Below, piece after piece: positions 1 to 5,542 of a DNA stretch of 16,059 nucleotides. Position numbers and translations under genes: made by a program. Every line of letters begins with the position of its first letter. Position 1 is the first letter of the stretch. The notes under the pieces are model-generated. The model was given only the letters and a program-made list of their open reading frames with translations, made no database searches and was not told the DNA's origin. This DNA is from Hyphomicrobiales bacterium (GTDB lineage Bacteria > Pseudomonadota > Alphaproteobacteria > Rhizobiales > Xanthobacteraceae). The stretch covers positions 1-16,059 of the forward strand of contig PLTE01000049.1 in NCBI GenBank assembly GCA_003164375.1, read 5' to 3'.

Positions 1-79
1 TGTCTCACTCTAGGGGTGCACTCCAATAATAAGGTGTCACCGCAATCATAGTAATCGTAATCCCGTCCTACTTTTCTTA

Positions 80-520
80 TCAACAATTTGTGCCGCCATT
101 TGCGAGGCAGTTGAATTGCTGCCAGCCGTTGTTAGGCTGCCCGAATTGATGGATGGTCCCTGGAGGTTCCAACTGGTGACGGGATTCTATTTCGTTCCCT
201 GCTGCCTCGTAGCAACTTTGGCGCGCGCTTTCACAGAAATTGCTTCGGTCTTCTACGCGTGCCTCGCACCGGTCGTTACAGGCGTCGGTCGTGCAGTGGT
301 TCGAGCACGCATTGTAAGCGTCTCCCGCGCGTTGCACACAGTCAGCTTGCGCTGAATCGCACGCTCCATAGGGGCTCGGACCGTCGTCACCATCGTTGGG
401 ATCCGGTGTCCGCGCGGAGTCGCCGTTGTTGTCGCACCCTGTGAAAGGATTGCAGTCAGCAACGCTGATCTGCGGAATGACGACGATGAACAAGAGCGCG
501 AGGATTGATCTTATCAGCAT
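80..520 (-). CDS. Secreted 12-cysteine protein with mirror-symmetric cysteine array
   Basis: I do not recognise a family. The 146-residue product starts with a Sec signal peptide (Arg4, hydrophobic 5-20, cleavage likely after SVA at 19-21), so the mature protein is extracytoplasmic. Mature cysteines are at 23, 29, 54, 61, 72, 76, 81, 85, 96, 103, 138 and 146. The central eight follow C-x6-C-x10-C-x3-C-x4-C-x3-C-x10-C-x6-C, the same read from either end. Steps of 7, 11 and 4 keep each set of four on one face of a helix, so I infer an antiparallel helical hairpin closed by four disulfides. An acidic Asp/Gly/Pro-rich linker (about 35-50) precedes it. The ATG at 520 is chosen because GTGGGG lies seven bases upstream; an in-frame TTG at 556 would put twelve residues before the signal peptide. 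The gene is more AT-rich than the rib block and is last of three secreted-protein genes. Coding status is likely, function unknown. Confidence 0.72.
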   Translation of the reverse strand: MLIRSILALLFIVVIPQISVADCNPFTGCDNNGDSARTPDPNDGDDGPSPYGACDSAQADCVQRAGDAYNACSNHCTTDACNDRCEARVEDRSNFCESARQSCYEAAGNEIESRHQLEPPGTIHQFGQPNNGWQQFNCLANGGTNC

Positions 521-577
521 AACCAAACCCCACGTGCAGATTGGAATAATCGTCAAGACTGAGTCCGAGTGAATACT

Positions 578-613
578 TAATCCGCCGTTGGGTAGAAAGG
601 AGATGGCGGATTA
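578..613. repeat. Inverted repeat, 9-bp perfect arms
   Basis: Arms 578-586 (TAATCCGCC) and 605-613 (GGCGGATTA) are exact reverse complements around an 18-base spacer. The repeat lies between two minus-strand secreted-protein genes, after the knottin-like gene and before the 12-cysteine gene. There is no T-run on the minus strand after the stem, so it is not a standard intrinsic terminator. It could be a processing or stabilising hairpin, or an operator. Confidence 0.5.
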
Positions 614-669
614 CGGTGCGCAGTCGTCATCCCCTCGTAGGCATGCCTCTTTGAGCCAACCTGATTGAA

Positions 670-948
670 TTATCGGCACTGGCATTCGGGAGAGTCCCCG
701 TTCGTGGGGTGAGTGCATTCACACGACCTGGCGCCGTCGCAACAGTCGCCGTCGCTGGCGCACCTATTGTAAAGGCAAGATTGAGCCACCTTGGCATCCG
801 GTCGCGGGGTCGCTTGTGGTGCCTGTTTCAGAGCGCTTAATGACGCGTAAGTTCGCAATTCAGAGTGCTGCATTACGCTCTGTGCGTATGCCAGTGTGGC
901 GCAGCAAACGATAACAAAAGCAAAGGCGACTGCAAAACCGCGGGTCAT
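670..948 (-). CDS. Small secreted protein with 8-cysteine knottin-like C-terminus
   Basis: The product is 92 residues with a Sec signal peptide (Arg3, hydrophobic 5-20, cleavage probably after AYA at 20-22). A Ser/Thr/Ala/Gln/Pro-rich stretch follows (about 23-56), then a compact module with cysteines at 58, 63, 69, 70, 76, 78, 89 and 91. The spacing is C-x4-C-x5-CC-x5-CxC-x10-CxC. This C, C, CC, CxC, CxC order is the inhibitor cystine knot frame of agatoxin-type animal peptides; the resemblance rests on spacing only, and convergence is quite possible. No enzyme motif is visible. The ATG at 948 has GAGGAA six bases upstream. Upstream there is a TATAAC-like -10 near 990 but no convincing -35. 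Its neighbours on the same strand are also small secreted proteins. Export to an oxidising compartment is well supported; function is unknown. Confidence 0.7.
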   Translation of the reverse strand: MTRGFAVAFAFVIVCCATLAYAQSVMQHSELRTYASLSALKQAPQATPRPDAKVAQSCLYNRCASDGDCCDGARSCECTHPTNGDSPECQCR

Positions 949-1000
949 AGTGAGTTCCTCAGTGAGCGTGGTCTGTCCTCAATACGTTTTGTTATAGAAT

Positions 1001-1023
1001 TTGGTCCTTCGAAAAAGCACCAA
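1001..1023. promoter_or_regulatory. Imperfect inverted repeat upstream of knottin-like gene
   Basis: Arms 1001-1009 (TTGGTCCTT) and 1015-1023 (AAGCACCAA) are complementary with one mismatch, around a 5-base spacer. It sits just upstream of a TATAAC-like -10 that reads into the minus-strand gene starting at 948. That is a reasonable operator position, but no regulator is identified. Confidence 0.35.
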
Positions 1024-1070
1024 CGGTTGAGCGAGTAGAAGCATCCCGCGTCTAGAGAACCCGCCTGCGA

Positions 1071-1361
1071 TTAGTGCTGCGAATTAGCCTCAGGGTAGCC
1101 AGAACTGTGTTGTCGTCTATAATTCTGTTCTTCATGAAGCATGGCCCCATCCCCCTGCTGATCCTGGATGCGCTGCATTTGTTGATCGATCGTTTGATCG
1201 TGAATCCTTTGTCCACGCTCCTCCGGAGTTCCGCTTAGATCGCCGGCTCTTCCAAATACTCCGTCAGCCGCATCTCGGGGATTAAAAGAACCTTCTGGGC
1301 CTTGGGCGGAGGCGTAGCTTGTAAGAACCAGAATAAAGGCAAAACAGAATGCTGTTCTCAT
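1071..1361 (-). CDS. Small secreted Gln-rich protein, unknown function
   Basis: The product is 96 residues: a signal peptide (Arg2, hydrophobic to about residue 18, cleavage after ASA) and a mature region with no cysteine. The mature part has a Gly/Asp/Pro-rich start, then a Gln/Arg/Asp-rich segment (roughly residues 52-85) that is probably helical, and a polar tail. I do not recognise a family. An ATG at 1373 is possible, but the ATG at 1361 is better because GGGGG lies five bases before it and the protein then begins with a normal signal peptide. It is the first gene of a three-gene minus-strand run of secreted proteins and has the only clear promoter of the three, so it may share a transcript with the downstream genes, although the gaps of about 120-150 bases allow separate promoters. 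Confidence 0.65.
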   Translation of the reverse strand: MRTAFCFAFILVLTSYASAQGPEGSFNPRDAADGVFGRAGDLSGTPEERGQRIHDQTIDQQMQRIQDQQGDGAMLHEEQNYRRQHSSGYPEANSQH

Positions 1362-1386
1362 AATGACCCCCATCTCCCGTGTGAGT

Positions 1387-1416
1387 AAAATACAGGTGTA
1401 AAATGTACACTGTCAA
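1387..1416 (-). promoter_or_regulatory. Sigma-70-type promoter with operator-like palindrome in spacer
   Basis: On the minus strand a perfect TTGACA -35 (1411-1416) is followed after 18 bases by TATTTT (1387-1392). Transcription would begin near 1380, giving a leader of about 20 bases with the GGGGG ribosome binding site of the gene at 1361. The spacer contains the perfect inverted repeat GTGTA-N5-TACAC (1396-1410), where a bound repressor would block RNA polymerase. The promoter is directly visible; the operator role is inference. Confidence 0.55.
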
Positions 1417-1450
1417 CCGAACAACGATTAAGTTGGTGGAAGACAGCGCG

Positions 1451-1483
1451 TAGGATGGGTGGAGCGAAGCGATACCCATCCTA
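1451..1483. repeat. REP-like hairpin, copy 1
   Basis: TAGGATGGGT (1451-1460) pairs perfectly with ACCCATCCTA (1474-1483) around a 13-base loop containing GCGAAGCG. From memory, the AGGATGGGT...ACCCATCC core resembles dispersed extragenic palindromes of many proteobacteria. It lies between the secreted-protein cluster and the exonuclease gene. No transposase of the RAYT type is in the window. Confidence 0.65.
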
Positions 1484-1498
1484 GGGCGGCGAAGCTGC

Positions 1499-1530
1499 AG
1501 GATGGGTTTCGCAGGGGCTCAACCCATCCT
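1499..1530. repeat. REP-like hairpin, copy 2
   Basis: AGGATGGGTT (1499-1508) pairs perfectly with AACCCATCCT (1521-1530) around a 12-base loop. It begins 15 bases after copy 1, shares the AGGATGGGT/ACCCATCCT stem and differs in the loop, so the two form a paired REP-type unit. It is just upstream of the plus-strand exonuclease gene. Confidence 0.65.
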
Positions 1531-1577
1531 ACTGAGCTCGTGATCGATAGCCGCGCGCAACCTATGAGAGCTGAGAT

Positions 1578-2108
1578 ATGAAGTATTGGATCGACACCGA
1601 ATTCGTCGAGCGGCCGTACACGATCGATTTGATCAGTGTGGGACTGGTGGCCGAGGACGGCCGCGAATTCTATGCCGAGAGCAGCGAGGTCGACTGGACC
1701 AAAGCGAACGAGTGGACGCTGCAAACCGTCCGGCCACAACTCGACGGCTCAGGGATGGCGCGGGAGGAAATCGGCTACGCAATTCGTCGGTTCGTCGATA
1801 AGGATGCGCACCCGGTTTTCTGGGGATATTTTCCCGCTTACGACTGGGTCGCGTTCGCGTGGCTGTTCGGCGACATGAACGAGCTGCCGTTTCGGTTCCC
1901 GCAGCTTTGCCTGGACGTCAAACAATGGGCCATCGAGTTGGGTGACCCGGCGTTACCGCAACAGGTCGGCGCGCGCCATCACGCGCTGGCCGACGCACGC
2001 TGGACGAAGGATGCATGGGCCTATCTCGCCACTCTTCATCCCGCCGGCGCTGCGCGCCGCTGCGAGGGCAGCAAATACCCCGATCAGCGCGCCGCAAAAA
2101 TGGTTTGA
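1578..2108 (+). CDS. DEDDh 3'-5' exoribonuclease, Rv2179c-like
   Basis: The 176-residue protein resembles the Rv2179c-like branch of the RNase H-fold DEDDh exonucleases, soluble metal-dependent 3'-5' exoribonucleases. The metal-binding residues can be placed: Asp6 and Glu8 in the N-terminal IDTEF strand, Asp89 in the AYDW segment, and His134 plus Asp139 in HHALAD, which is the H-x4-D signature. The fold is complete by about residue 155; the remaining twenty residues are a variable tail. The start ATG gives the catalytic DTE at residues 6-8, as usual in the family, with a weak GAG-containing ribosome binding site. It stands alone on the plus strand after the REP-like hairpins, with a 169-base gap before the next gene. 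The physiological RNA substrate cannot be read from the sequence. Confidence 0.85.
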   Translation: MKYWIDTEFVERPYTIDLISVGLVAEDGREFYAESSEVDWTKANEWTLQTVRPQLDGSGMAREEIGYAIRRFVDKDAHPVFWGYFPAYDWVAFAWLFGDMNELPFRFPQLCLDVKQWAIELGDPALPQQVGARHHALADARWTKDAWAYLATLHPAGAARRCEGSKYPDQRAAKMV

Positions 2109-2177
2109 ACGGAGTGAAACCCCTCGCCTCGGTGGCGTCGGCAGCAAGCGTATCGCTTCGGCGAACCTTCCGGGCTA

Positions 2178-2219
2178 AGCTGGCTGGCTTTGTCGGTCGC
2201 GCTGGCGCAACGGCCAGCT
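2178..2219. repeat. Weak inverted repeat between exonuclease and Bug gene
   Basis: AGCTGGC (2178-2184) is complementary to GCCAGCT (2213-2219) across 28 bases. It lies in the 169-base non-coding gap and could end the exonuclease transcript or be chance. No T-run follows. Confidence 0.25.
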
Positions 2220-2277
2220 ACAAACTAACGTTCCACCTAGAACACTCACTGACGGCTCGCTGGAAGGGAAGCATATC

Positions 2278-3252
2278 GTGGCTCAACTCACGCGTCGCGC
2301 TGCCCTCGCAACGCTTTCGTCCTTGGCGGCTGTCGCGGCAAGGGCGCGGCCAGCCTGGCCGACTGTAACGCTCGTCGTACCGTTCCCGCCTGGAGGATCG
2401 ACGGATGCGCTGGCGCGTCTGCTCGCCGGCGCTGCAAGTGAAAAACTCGGTACCAATATTATTGTCGAAAATAGAGCAGGTGGAATGGGGTCGCTCGGCG
2501 CCGAGCGGGTCGCACGCGGGCTAGCGAACGGTTCGACTTTCCTCGTCACCTTTGACTCTCATGCCACCATTCCGGCTCTCGTCGATCAACCTCCCCTCGA
2601 CGTGGAGAATGATCTCGAACCGGTTTTGCTGGTCGGTACCGCGCCCTACGTTATCGCGGCCAACCCGTCGCTCCCGTTCAACAATTTCGCGGATGTGATC
2701 GCAGCGGCGAAGCAAAAACCCGCAACAGTGACTTATTCCTCTGCCGGCCCAGGTACCATCGGGCATCTTGCGATGGTTTTGCTCGGTAAGAAGTCAGGCG
2801 TCGAGATGACGCACGTCCCGTACAAGGGAGCGGGGCCGGCCATCATCGACACTGTAGGCGGTCACGTCGATCTGATCTCTGCGTCGATTGCAATTCTTTT
2901 GCCCCAGATCCGGGCCGGCACACTCAAGCCCCTGATGCAGTTGGGACGGGTCCGTGCCGACGCGTTGAAGGATGTGCCGACGGCGATTGAAAGCGGCTAT
3001 CCGGACTTCGAAGCATCGGCATGGTGGGGAATTTTCGCGCCCAAAGGCACGCCGCCGGATATTATTTCGCAAGCCAGTACCGCCTTCAGCGACGCGCTAA
3101 GGCAGGATGTCATCGCCCACCAGCTGCGCGAAACGCAGCAGATCAATCTCACCTTGGCGGGACCAGCGGATTTTAGAAAGTTTTTCAGCCGCCAGATCGA
3201 AGTATGGGGCAAGGTCATTCGCGAGAACAACATCAAAGCGCAGAGCAGCTGA
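2278..3252 (+). CDS. Bug/TctC-family periplasmic solute-binding protein
   Basis: The 324-residue protein is a tripartite tricarboxylate transporter receptor (TctC, also called Bug), a periplasmic protein that binds small carboxylates or other metabolites. Evidence: an N-terminal twin-arginine-like export signal (TRRAAL at 5-10, hydrophobic to about 22), the first strand VTLVVPFPPGGSTD at about 30-43, the NRAGG segment, a central VPYKGAGPA motif, and the late VPTAIESG and WWGIFAPKGTP segments, all in family order. Length is normal (about 320). Translation starts at a GTG at 2278 with AGGGAA upstream. No TctA or TctB membrane subunit gene is in the window, so this is an orphan receptor, which is common in Bug-rich proteobacteria. 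The ligand is unknown. Confidence 0.9.
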   Translation: MAQLTRRAALATLSSLAAVAARARPAWPTVTLVVPFPPGGSTDALARLLAGAASEKLGTNIIVENRAGGMGSLGAERVARGLANGSTFLVTFDSHATIPALVDQPPLDVENDLEPVLLVGTAPYVIAANPSLPFNNFADVIAAAKQKPATVTYSSAGPGTIGHLAMVLLGKKSGVEMTHVPYKGAGPAIIDTVGGHVDLISASIAILLPQIRAGTLKPLMQLGRVRADALKDVPTAIESGYPDFEASAWWGIFAPKGTPPDIISQASTAFSDALRQDVIAHQLRETQQINLTLAGPADFRKFFSRQIEVWGKVIRENNIKAQSS

Positions 3253-3283
3253 ACGTCCGCTTAGAGTCATATTGCGCTCGACA

Positions 3284-3499
3284 TTATTTAATTCTGTCAT
3301 TGGTTTTGCGCTTCTCGGTGGGTGGGCCATTGTAAAGACTAGGCGGGGCCGAGTTGGATTTTCTTTGTATGTGAATGTCTTGAAAACTGATTTTGCCTGT
3401 ACTACCGCCCGAGCCGGCTATGGCCGTTGTGCTCAAAGACGGCGTTACCACCACACAACCAACCAGAAAAACAACGGAGCCTGCGAATATTTTAGTCAT
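3284..3499 (-). CDS. Small secreted protein, unknown function
   Basis: The product is 71 residues: a signal peptide (Lys3, hydrophobic 6-27, cleavage probably after AIA) and a mature Ser/Gly/Lys/Pro-rich peptide of about 43 residues with a net positive charge and no cysteine after cleavage. The only cysteine is within the signal peptide region and is not in a clear lipobox. The ATG at 3499 is chosen over an in-frame codon at 3517 because AAAGG precedes it by seven bases. It lies downstream of the LuxR-type gene on the same strand (48 bases) and converges with the Bug gene. The family is not recognised. Confidence 0.5.
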   Translation of the reverse strand: MTKIFAGSVVFLVGCVVVTPSLSTTAIAGSGGSTGKISFQDIHIQRKSNSAPPSLYNGPPTEKRKTNDRIK

Positions 3500-3547
3500 G
3501 GTACGCCCTTTTACCAAACGACATCGGCATGGCTTAAAAAGCCCTGC

Positions 3548-4678
3548 CTAGATCAAAGGATTCACATAGCCAGCGATGAGCGTCACGAGATCGGCCTGTC
3601 GATGAGTGCCGGTTTTGGCGAACACGTTATTCAAATGGGTTTTTACGGTTGCCCTGGATATCCCAAGCGCATCGGACACCACCGGCACGCCGCCAATCTC
3701 GACGAGGGCAAGCATGATACGAGCCTCGCTCGGAGTGAGCTTGTAGAGTTTTGCGACAGTTTCCATCGGTGACCGCAAGTTGAGCGCGGTTTTGCACACG
3801 AAGACGGCAGCAGTCGCGGCATAAGCAATGCCAGCACGTTGCCGGGCTCCCGATGTCAGCGGTAGCGCATGGGCGATGTAGCGTTCGCCGTCCCGCGCCA
3901 TCAACGGCACCGCGATGCCTTTCGCGCCGACGGCGGCATCGCCGTTGCTGGCCGCCGCAAAAAAGCTGTGCAGTGCGCGCCCGGCGTCGGCATCGTTCAC
4001 GGCCAGTTTTCCGTCCTTACTCCGCACCAGTGCGCCATCGGTCAACATGGCAAGCCCGCTGGTATTGGCGTGCGCGATGTGCGCACTCGCATCGACGATG
4101 AACATGCCGGCGGCGATCCCGTCCAAGGAATCGGCCATGCTTTCCGACTCCGTTGTCTTAAGGTCGATCGCCTTGCCGATAAGCGCGGCACGGCGAATGT
4201 GCGGCATGATCAGGCAAAGGCACCTCAGCATCTCGTCGTCAACGACGCCGTCGCGTTCTCGGCGGACGATGGTGAAAACGACAGAGCTGGTGACGGATTT
4301 CTCAAGATTCGAGAATGCGACGTCCAGGAAGCCTTGCGGTCGTAACCACTCCTCGTAAAAAAGCGTTCTCCGCATCTCTTCATAGGGGAGAACGTCGGCG
4401 ACTGTATGTATCCCGCCGACCTCAAAATAGGTGAGCGCCGGATAAAGCGGATTCATCCCGATATATTTCTCGAAATAGCGACGCTCATAGTCAGAAGAAA
4501 TGCCGACCTGATAATAAACGTTGCCGATCTGCCGAACCGAATCCTGCCAGTAAAGCGTCGAAGCATGGCCCCGGACAAATTCGCAGATATGCCCTTGCAC
4601 GCGAGGCCACTGGGGTGGGTCGAGCGCAGCGTCGTAAATCTCGCCGATGAGTAGCGAAAGCTGGTCTGACTCAGTCAT
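3548..4678 (-). CDS. LuxR-type transcriptional regulator with PAS-like sensor
   Basis: The 376-residue protein ends in a LuxR/GerE helix-turn-helix (about 312-370), beginning at LTPSEARI (314-321) and including the recognition-helix segment ISRATVKTHL (340-349). The family usually has this DNA-binding domain at the C-terminus. The region about 186-295 reads like a PAS fold (GIAAGMFIVDASAHIAHAN), so a small ligand may be sensed there. The N-terminal 170 residues match the layout of other alphaproteobacterial regulators of this length but have no named domain I can assign. It is not an acyl-homoserine-lactone receptor by layout. The ATG at 4678 has GGGGCG close upstream. A 389-base non-coding region precedes it, and the small secreted gene follows on the same strand. 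Targets are unknown. Confidence 0.85.
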   Translation of the reverse strand: MTESDQLSLLIGEIYDAALDPPQWPRVQGHICEFVRGHASTLYWQDSVRQIGNVYYQVGISSDYERRYFEKYIGMNPLYPALTYFEVGGIHTVADVLPYEEMRRTLFYEEWLRPQGFLDVAFSNLEKSVTSSVVFTIVRRERDGVVDDEMLRCLCLIMPHIRRAALIGKAIDLKTTESESMADSLDGIAAGMFIVDASAHIAHANTSGLAMLTDGALVRSKDGKLAVNDADAGRALHSFFAAASNGDAAVGAKGIAVPLMARDGERYIAHALPLTSGARQRAGIAYAATAAVFVCKTALNLRSPMETVAKLYKLTPSEARIMLALVEIGGVPVVSDALGISRATVKTHLNNVFAKTGTHRQADLVTLIAGYVNPLI

Positions 4679-5067
4679 TTCGCCCCACGCGCTGCCGCAA
4701 ACGTCGGCGATGGTTCACAGAGGGAAAGACGGACAAGCGTTACTGGGAAAATTGCCGAACAGCGCCGATCGCAACGCATCACAGCCTTCTGCACCACTCC
4801 CCATGTGTTCAGTCTGGCTTAATCTGATGGATACGCAACCAAAAAAATACCGAAGTGACTGCGCACCTGCTCCGAATGAGGTTCCGGCATCAAGGGCAGC
4901 GCGGCAGCGGATAAGCCGAGGACGTAATCCGAAGTCATATCCTGATTATTTTATGGCTATGTTCGGTTCCCGACGGACATGCTTTTGGAAACCTATTTTA
5001 CGATACGCTTCCGTGTCGACATGGCTTAGGCTGCTGCCGTGATTCGCATTTTCCTCGGAGGATAGCG
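4679..5067. other. Non-coding divergent region between LuxR gene and 67-residue gene
   Basis: These 389 bases contain no open frame with a credible ribosome binding site or protein-like composition. They must hold the promoters of the divergent LuxR-type gene (-) and of the small gene at 5068 (+). The part near 4930-5030 is noticeably AT-rich, but I could not place a -35/-10 pair with confidence on either strand. Confidence 0.5.
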
Positions 5068-5271
5068 GTGCCGATCTCGCAAGCTGACAAGGCTATGGAG
5101 TACCAGAACTACGCCACGCATTGCTTGAGAACGGCGGCACTATTGCCCAATCAAGAAGATCGGATCATTCACCGCGAAATGTCGGCGGAGTGGTTCAAGC
5201 TCGCCGATCAGGCGGCGAGACAAAGTGAACCGTATAGCGCAACGACGCCGGCAAAAGCCGCGCGTGGTTAG
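5068..5271 (+). CDS. Small helical soluble protein, unknown function
   Basis: The 67-residue product has no signal peptide or membrane segment. It is mostly one or two helices: residues 5-60 are rich in Ala, Glu, Arg and Leu, with the segments YATHCLRTA and EMSAEWFKLADQAA. The layout resembles the very common short hypothetical proteins of Bradyrhizobium-like genomes, which carry a similar Cys-Leu/Arg helix followed by a Trp-containing second helix; this is from memory. It starts with GTG at 5068, preceded by a perfect GGAGG (5057-5061) at six bases, which is the strongest support for translation. An inverted repeat follows the stop directly. It appears monocistronic. No function can be proposed. 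Confidence 0.7.
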   Translation: MPISQADKAMEYQNYATHCLRTAALLPNQEDRIIHREMSAEWFKLADQAARQSEPYSATTPAKAARG

Positions 5272-5276
5272 ATTGT

Positions 5277-5303
5277 AGGCCGCGTCAATTGGCGGCCTCT
5301 TTC
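5277..5303 (+). terminator. Possible intrinsic terminator after the 67-residue gene
   Basis: AGGCCGC (5277-5283) and GCGGCCT (5292-5298) form a perfect 7-bp GC-rich stem with an 8-base loop, starting six bases after the TAG stop and followed by CTCTTT. The T-tract is short, so termination efficiency is uncertain. Confidence 0.45.
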
Positions 5304-5425
5304 ACGTTTATGAGTTCTCGGCCTAGTCCACCGTTGGCAGTTCGCCCGATGGTACGGACCATTGGGCGCGAGAACCCCAATGCATGTTCGTTGCAGGCAG
5401 CTCTTTACAGAATTACACTGATCGC

Positions 5426-5485
5426 CGGGGTGCTCGAAAGAGGGTGCCGGTTCGAGCTTCGATAGGCTCGATAGCGAACACCCCG
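5426..5485. repeat. Nested inverted repeat downstream of Bug gene
   Basis: Outer arms CGGGGTGCTCG (5426-5436) and CGAACACCCCG (5475-5485) pair with one mismatch. Inside them CGAGC (5453-5457) pairs with GCTCG (5466-5470), giving a branched or long hairpin of 60 bases. It lies in the gap between the plus-strand 67-residue gene and the convergent minus-strand Bug gene, where it may act as a transcript 3' end. No T-run follows on either strand. Confidence 0.45.
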
Positions 5486-5542
5486 CGCCGCCCCGAGATG
5501 CTGGATCGACCGCCCCGGCGCGACGGCCCGCGGACGACAGCG

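Noticed and set aside
1428..1739. Minus-strand open frame of 103 residues over the REP-like hairpins.
   Set aside because: Much of it encodes the repeated palindromes and the antisense of the exonuclease; this is a typical false frame.
3107..3772. Plus-strand open frame of 221 residues running over the end of the Bug gene, the small secreted gene and the LuxR gene.
   Set aside because: It crosses three better-supported genes in other frames and has no recognisable domain or binding site.
4647..5042. Plus-strand open frame of 131 residues between the LuxR-type gene and the 67-residue gene.
   Set aside because: It overlaps the 5' end of the LuxR gene, lacks a ribosome binding site, and has no signal, domain or protein-like periodicity; the region is better read as a promoter region.
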